NCBI GenBank assembly: GCA_910586705.1
Contig: CAJUJK010000013.1
Coordinates: 41,986-105,985, forward strand
DNA length: 64,000 nt
Source of the DNA: an uncultured Lachnospiraceae bacterium
GTDB taxonomy: Bacteria > Bacillota > Clostridia > Lachnospirales > Lachnospiraceae
Direction of reading: 5' to 3'
A program made the translations under genes and the position numbers. This document shows, piece by piece, positions 60,674 through 64,000 of the stretch. The notes under the pieces were generated by a model. It was not told the origin of the DNA. It did no database searches and worked only from the letters and a program-made list of their open reading frames with translations. Position 1 is the stretch's first letter. Each line of letters opens with the position of its first letter.

Positions 60674-63298
60674 ATGGCGAAATGGGTATATTTATTTGAA
60701 GAAGGAAACGCGGACATGCGTAATCTTCTGGGTGGCAAAGGAGCCAATCTTGCAGAGATGACGAATCTGGGGCTGCCGATTCCGCAGGGCTTTACCGTGA
60801 CGACGGAGGCTTGTACAGACTATTACAATAACGGCAGACAGATATCAGACGAGATCAAGGAGCAGATTTTTACCGCACTGGCAGGGCTTGAAGAAAAACA
60901 GGGAAAGAAATTCGGTGATACCGAAAACCCGCTTCTCGTGTCGGTTCGTTCCGGAGCAAGAGCGTCCATGCCCGGTATGATGGATACCATTCTGAATCTT
61001 GGTCTGACGGACGCGGCAGTAGAGGGCTTTGCGCAGAAGACGGGAAATCCCCGTTTTGCGTATGATTCCTACCGCAGATTTATCCAGATGTTCTCCGATG
61101 TGGTTATGGAGATCCCCAAGTCTTATTTTGAGAGAATCTTAGACGAAATCAAAGAGTCCAAGGGCGTGAAGTTCGACACCGATCTGACTGCGGAGGACAT
61201 GAAAGAGATTATCGTCCGTTTCAAGAATATTTATAAAGAGAACAAAGGCGAAGAGTTCCCGCAGGATCCCAGAGTGCAGCTGATGGAAGCAGTTAAGGCG
61301 GTGTTCCGTTCATGGGATAACGAGAGAGCGATTGTATACAGACGCATGAACGATATCCCCGGCGACTGGGGCACGGCGGTGAACGTGCAGGCGATGGTAT
61401 TCGGCAACATGGGCGATACATCCGGCACAGGCGTTGCCTTCACGAGAAATCCGTCCACCGGTGCGAAGGGCATTTATGGCGAGTATTTGATCAATGCGCA
61501 GGGCGAGGACGTGGTGGCAGGTATCCGTACACCCCAGCCCATCACCAGACTGGAGCAGGATCTTCCCGAGTGCTACAAGCAGTTCATGGAGATTGCGAAC
61601 CGCCTCGAGGAGCATTACCGCGACATGCAGGATATGGAGTTTACCATTGAGGAAGGCAAGCTTTTCTTCCTGCAGACCAGAAACGGCAAGCGTACCGCAC
61701 CCGCGGCTCTGCAGATTGCCTGCGATCTGGTGGACGAAGGAAAGATTACGCCCGAGGAGGCGGTTCTCAGAATTGAGGCGAAGTCCTTGGACCAGCTCTT
61801 ACATCCGACCTTTGATCCCGACGCTCTGAAGGCAGGTCAGGTAATCGGACAGGCGCTGCCGGCATCTCCCGGCGCGGCGGCAGGCAAAGTTTACTTTACG
61901 GCAAACGAGGCGAAGGAAGCGCATGAGAAGGGCGAGAGAGTCGTGCTTGTGCGTCTGGAGACTTCCCCGGAGGATATCGAAGGTATGCATGCAGCGGAAG
62001 GCATTCTCACCGTGCGCGGCGGTATGACCTCCCACGCGGCAGTTGTGGCGCGCGGCATGGGTACAGCCTGCGTATCCGGCTGTGGCGAGATTGCCATCAA
62101 CGAGGAGGACAAGGTATTTGAACTTGGCGGCGAGGTGTTCCATGAGGGCGATTATATTTCCCTGGACGGCTCCACCGGTAAGATTTACAAGGGTGATATC
62201 AAGACCGTGGAAGCTTCCGTGAGCGGAAACTTCGGACGGATTATGGAGTGGGCGGACAAGTACCGCAAGCTGCAGGTGCGCACCAACGCGGACACCCCTG
62301 CCGACGCGGCAAATGCTGTGAAGTACGGCGCGGAGGGTATCGGTCTCTGTAGAACGGAGCATATGTTCTTTGATCCCGACAGAATCCCGAAGATCCGCCA
62401 GATGATCCTTGCGAGAACGCAGGAGCAGAGAGAGAAGGCGCTGAATGCGTTGATTCCTTTCCAGAAGGGCGACTTCAAGGCGCTGTATGAGGTGATGGAA
62501 GGCAGACCTGTGACCATCCGTTTCCTTGATCCCCCGTTACATGAGTTCGTGCCCACCGAGCAGGCGGACATCGACGATCTGGCGGTTGAGATGATGATGA
62601 CGGCGGAAGAGGTGCAGGAGATCTGCGATTCCCTCCATGAGTTCAATCCCATGATGGGACACAGAGGCTGCCGTCTGGCGGTTACCTATCCCGAGATTGC
62701 AAAGATGCAGACCAGAGCCGTGATGGAAGCGGCGATCGAAGTGAAGAACGAGAAGGGCTACGATATTGTACCTGAGATTATGATTCCTCTGGTTGGCGAG
62801 AAGAGAGAGCTTAAGTTCGTCAAGGACGTGGTAGTGGAAGTGGCTGAGGCTGTGAAGAAAGAGAAAAATTCCGACATCCAGTACCACATCGGCACCATGA
62901 TCGAGATTCCCCGTGCGGCGCTTCTGGCAAACGAGATCGCTGAGGAGGCAGAGTTCTTCTCCTTCGGTACCAACGATCTGACCCAGATGACCTTCGGCTT
63001 CTCCCGCGACGACGCAGGGAAGTTCTTGGGAGACTACTATAAGAATAAGATTTACGAGTCTGATCCCTTCGCAAGACTGGACCAGAATGGTGTGGGACAG
63101 CTCGTACAGATGGCTGCAGAGAAGGGACGCACAACCAGACCGAACATCAAGCTCGGTATCTGCGGCGAGCACGGTGGCGATCCGTCATCCGTGGAGTTTT
63201 GCCATAAAGTGGGGCTGACCTATGTTTCCTGCTCCCCGTTCCGTGTGCCGATTGCCCGGCTCGCGGCTGCGCAGGCGGCTATTTCGGAGAAGAAGTAA
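60674..63298 (+). CDS. ppdK: Pyruvate, phosphate dikinase
   Basis: PPDK interconverts pyruvate, ATP and phosphate with phosphoenolpyruvate, AMP and pyrophosphate; many clostridia use it in glycolysis in the ATP-forming direction. The 874-residue length is typical. The N-terminal ATP-grasp domain (LLGGKGANLAEMTNLGLPIP), the swivelling domain with the phosphorylated His454 in GGMTSHAAVVARGMG, and the C-terminal PEP/pyruvate barrel (LCRTEHMFF, GHRGCRLAVTYPEIA, FSFGTNDLTQM, GICGEHGGDP) are complete. GGAGG lies upstream. A TAAAAT at 60615-60620 is a likely -10, without a good -35, and a terminator follows. Confidence 0.97.
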   Translation: MAKWVYLFEEGNADMRNLLGGKGANLAEMTNLGLPIPQGFTVTTEACTDYYNNGRQISDEIKEQIFTALAGLEEKQGKKFGDTENPLLVSVRSGARASMPGMMDTILNLGLTDAAVEGFAQKTGNPRFAYDSYRRFIQMFSDVVMEIPKSYFERILDEIKESKGVKFDTDLTAEDMKEIIVRFKNIYKENKGEEFPQDPRVQLMEAVKAVFRSWDNERAIVYRRMNDIPGDWGTAVNVQAMVFGNMGDTSGTGVAFTRNPSTGAKGIYGEYLINAQGEDVVAGIRTPQPITRLEQDLPECYKQFMEIANRLEEHYRDMQDMEFTIEEGKLFFLQTRNGKRTAPAALQIACDLVDEGKITPEEAVLRIEAKSLDQLLHPTFDPDALKAGQVIGQALPASPGAAAGKVYFTANEAKEAHEKGERVVLVRLETSPEDIEGMHAAEGILTVRGGMTSHAAVVARGMGTACVSGCGEIAINEEDKVFELGGEVFHEGDYISLDGSTGKIYKGDIKTVEASVSGNFGRIMEWADKYRKLQVRTNADTPADAANAVKYGAEGIGLCRTEHMFFDPDRIPKIRQMILARTQEQREKALNALIPFQKGDFKALYEVMEGRPVTIRFLDPPLHEFVPTEQADIDDLAVEMMMTAEEVQEICDSLHEFNPMMGHRGCRLAVTYPEIAKMQTRAVMEAAIEVKNEKGYDIVPEIMIPLVGEKRELKFVKDVVVEVAEAVKKEKNSDIQYHIGTMIEIPRAALLANEIAEEAEFFSFGTNDLTQMTFGFSRDDAGKFLGDYYKNKIYESDPFARLDQNGVGQLVQMAAEKGRTTRPNIKLGICGEHGGDPSSVEFCHKVGLTYVSCSPFRVPIARLAAAQAAISEKK

Positions 63299-63395
63299 TT
63301 TAGGAATTTTTATTCTTGCAGACAAACTTTTGCTATTGGCAGATTATAATTTTTGCTGAGAACATTAGAAATAACAGAATAAAAAAGTAAACTTC

Positions 63396-63432
63396 AGGAC
63401 CTTGCAGGCTTCGTTTCCGCAAGGTCCTCTTC
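63396..63432 (+). terminator. Terminator of ppdK
   Basis: AGGACCTTGC (63396-63405) pairs perfectly with GCAAGGTCCT (63419-63428), followed by CTTCTTT. It lies about 100 bases after the ppdK stop codon. Confidence 0.8.
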
Positions 63433-64000
63433 TTTCCCATCTTTCTCCCTCAGCCTATCCCACTGAAAGAAAAGTAAGAGTTGCTGAGTCGGTGCGATGT
63501 CGTACTAGCATAGCAGAATCCTCTTCTTTTCTTTCTTTTCTCCCCATATTTCCAATCTCCAAAAGTAGCGAAACCCTGATGTTTCCTACATATCCGAAAA
63601 GAAAAGCAAGTCCTGCTGCCACCATACTTTAACTGATGGCTCTCAGTAGCAAAACCTCTTCTTTTTCTTTCTTTTCTCATTTGATTTCCAATCTCCTGAA
63701 GAGTACCCCAACCCCTTTATATCTCCCATAATAATCCATTACCTTGTAAGCCTGTATTCTTCCTTTTTTTCTTCTGAAAAGGCTGTGGGGAAGAGAAAGG
63801 AAAGAAGAGGGTTCCCATAGCCTTAATGCCTTGAAAACAGGGGATTTCCTGCATATGTATCCTCTTCTTTTCTGTCTTTTTTCTGCATATTTTCTCTTAA
63901 AAGATGGCTGTGGGAGTTCTGCTTTATAGGGGGAAGATGGGGGAGAAAAAAGTCTGCAAATAAAAAGTCAAGCAGAAATTTGTGAACTTTGAAAATTTTA
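63433..64000 (+). repeat. AT-rich non-coding tail with degenerate direct repeats
   Basis: No supported gene is present. A block of CCTCTTCTTTT-type pyrimidine tract followed by ATTTCCAATCTCC occurs at about 63511-63560 and again at about 63647-63696, with weaker versions near 63424 and 63861 and an inverted purine version near 63790-63810. An imperfect inverted repeat, AAGGCTGTGGG (63779-63789) with CCCATAGCCTT (63814-63824), lies inside. The base composition is much lower in GC than the rest of the window. Confidence 0.6.

Noticed and set aside
63450..63680. 76-codon minus-strand frame in the tail region
   Set aside because: It is built from the degenerate repeats, is rich in Lys/Arg/Ser, and has no recognisable domain or ribosome binding site.
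1..64000. tRNA, rRNA, insertion sequences, prophage genes and known riboswitches
   Set aside because: Intergenic spaces are mostly short; I found no cloverleaf, transposase, integrase or recognisable aptamer in any of them.

Overview
The window looks like chromosomal DNA of a Gram-positive, low-to-mid GC anaerobe of the Lachnospiraceae (Clostridia). Supporting signs are the rimP-nusA-rnpM-ylxQ-infB-rbfA-nrnA-truB-ribF order, clostridial pyrBI with a zinc-binding PyrI, pyruvate phosphate dikinase, lipoproteins with Firmicute-type lipoboxes, strong AGGAGG ribosome binding sites, and families common in Lachnospiraceae (DUF6020-like, DUF5050-like, PF06541-like). All assignments come from reading the sequence and recalling families; no database search was run.

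Layout. 1-1056: 3'-truncated membrane protein on the minus strand. 1139-9685: translation/RNA operon (rimP to ribF) behind a consensus promoter and a leader hairpin. 9720-13115: Na/Pi-type transporter, an SH3/NlpC-P60 cell-wall hydrolase and a small membrane protein. 13083-16554: rpsO, pnp and an HD-GYP protein, with two structured intergenic RNAs. 16544-18600: pyrI, pyrB and a nitroreductase on the minus strand, with a terminator-like hairpin just ahead of pyrB. 18717-23485: PH-domain protein, PF06541-like membrane protein, and the folate operon folC-folE-folP-folBK. 23536-31814: DUF5050-like protein, divergent from pheA, an AAA ATPase, ppx/gppA, ppk1, maf and a small unknown. 31811-35188 (minus): ABC-F ATPase, PHP phosphoesterase, Cof-type HAD hydrolase.

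35321-60489 is an accessory signalling and surface region. It holds an OmpR-type two-component system, two hybrid histidine kinases, a chemoreceptor, two small acidic lipoproteins, three tandem paralogous solute-binding lipoproteins that each carry an N-terminal propeller-like region, two sugar-type ABC permeases without an ATPase, an HlyD-type adaptor and a glycerophosphodiester phosphodiesterase. ppdK (60674-63298) follows, then about 700 bases of AT-rich, repeat-bearing non-coding DNA.

Two patterns stand out. (1) A family of multi-hairpin elements directly follows the stop codons of the three solute-binding genes and the second permease. Copies differ in sequence but keep base pairing (compensatory changes in stems P1, P2 and P4), and a structurally similar element sits between rpsO and pnp. 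(2) The same direct-repeat box (TTAGAGATNY-TTTARAG), 10 bases ahead of the -10 hexamer, lies upstream of the response regulator gene and of both small lipoprotein genes. This suggests an autoregulated two-component regulon controlling envelope lipoproteins.
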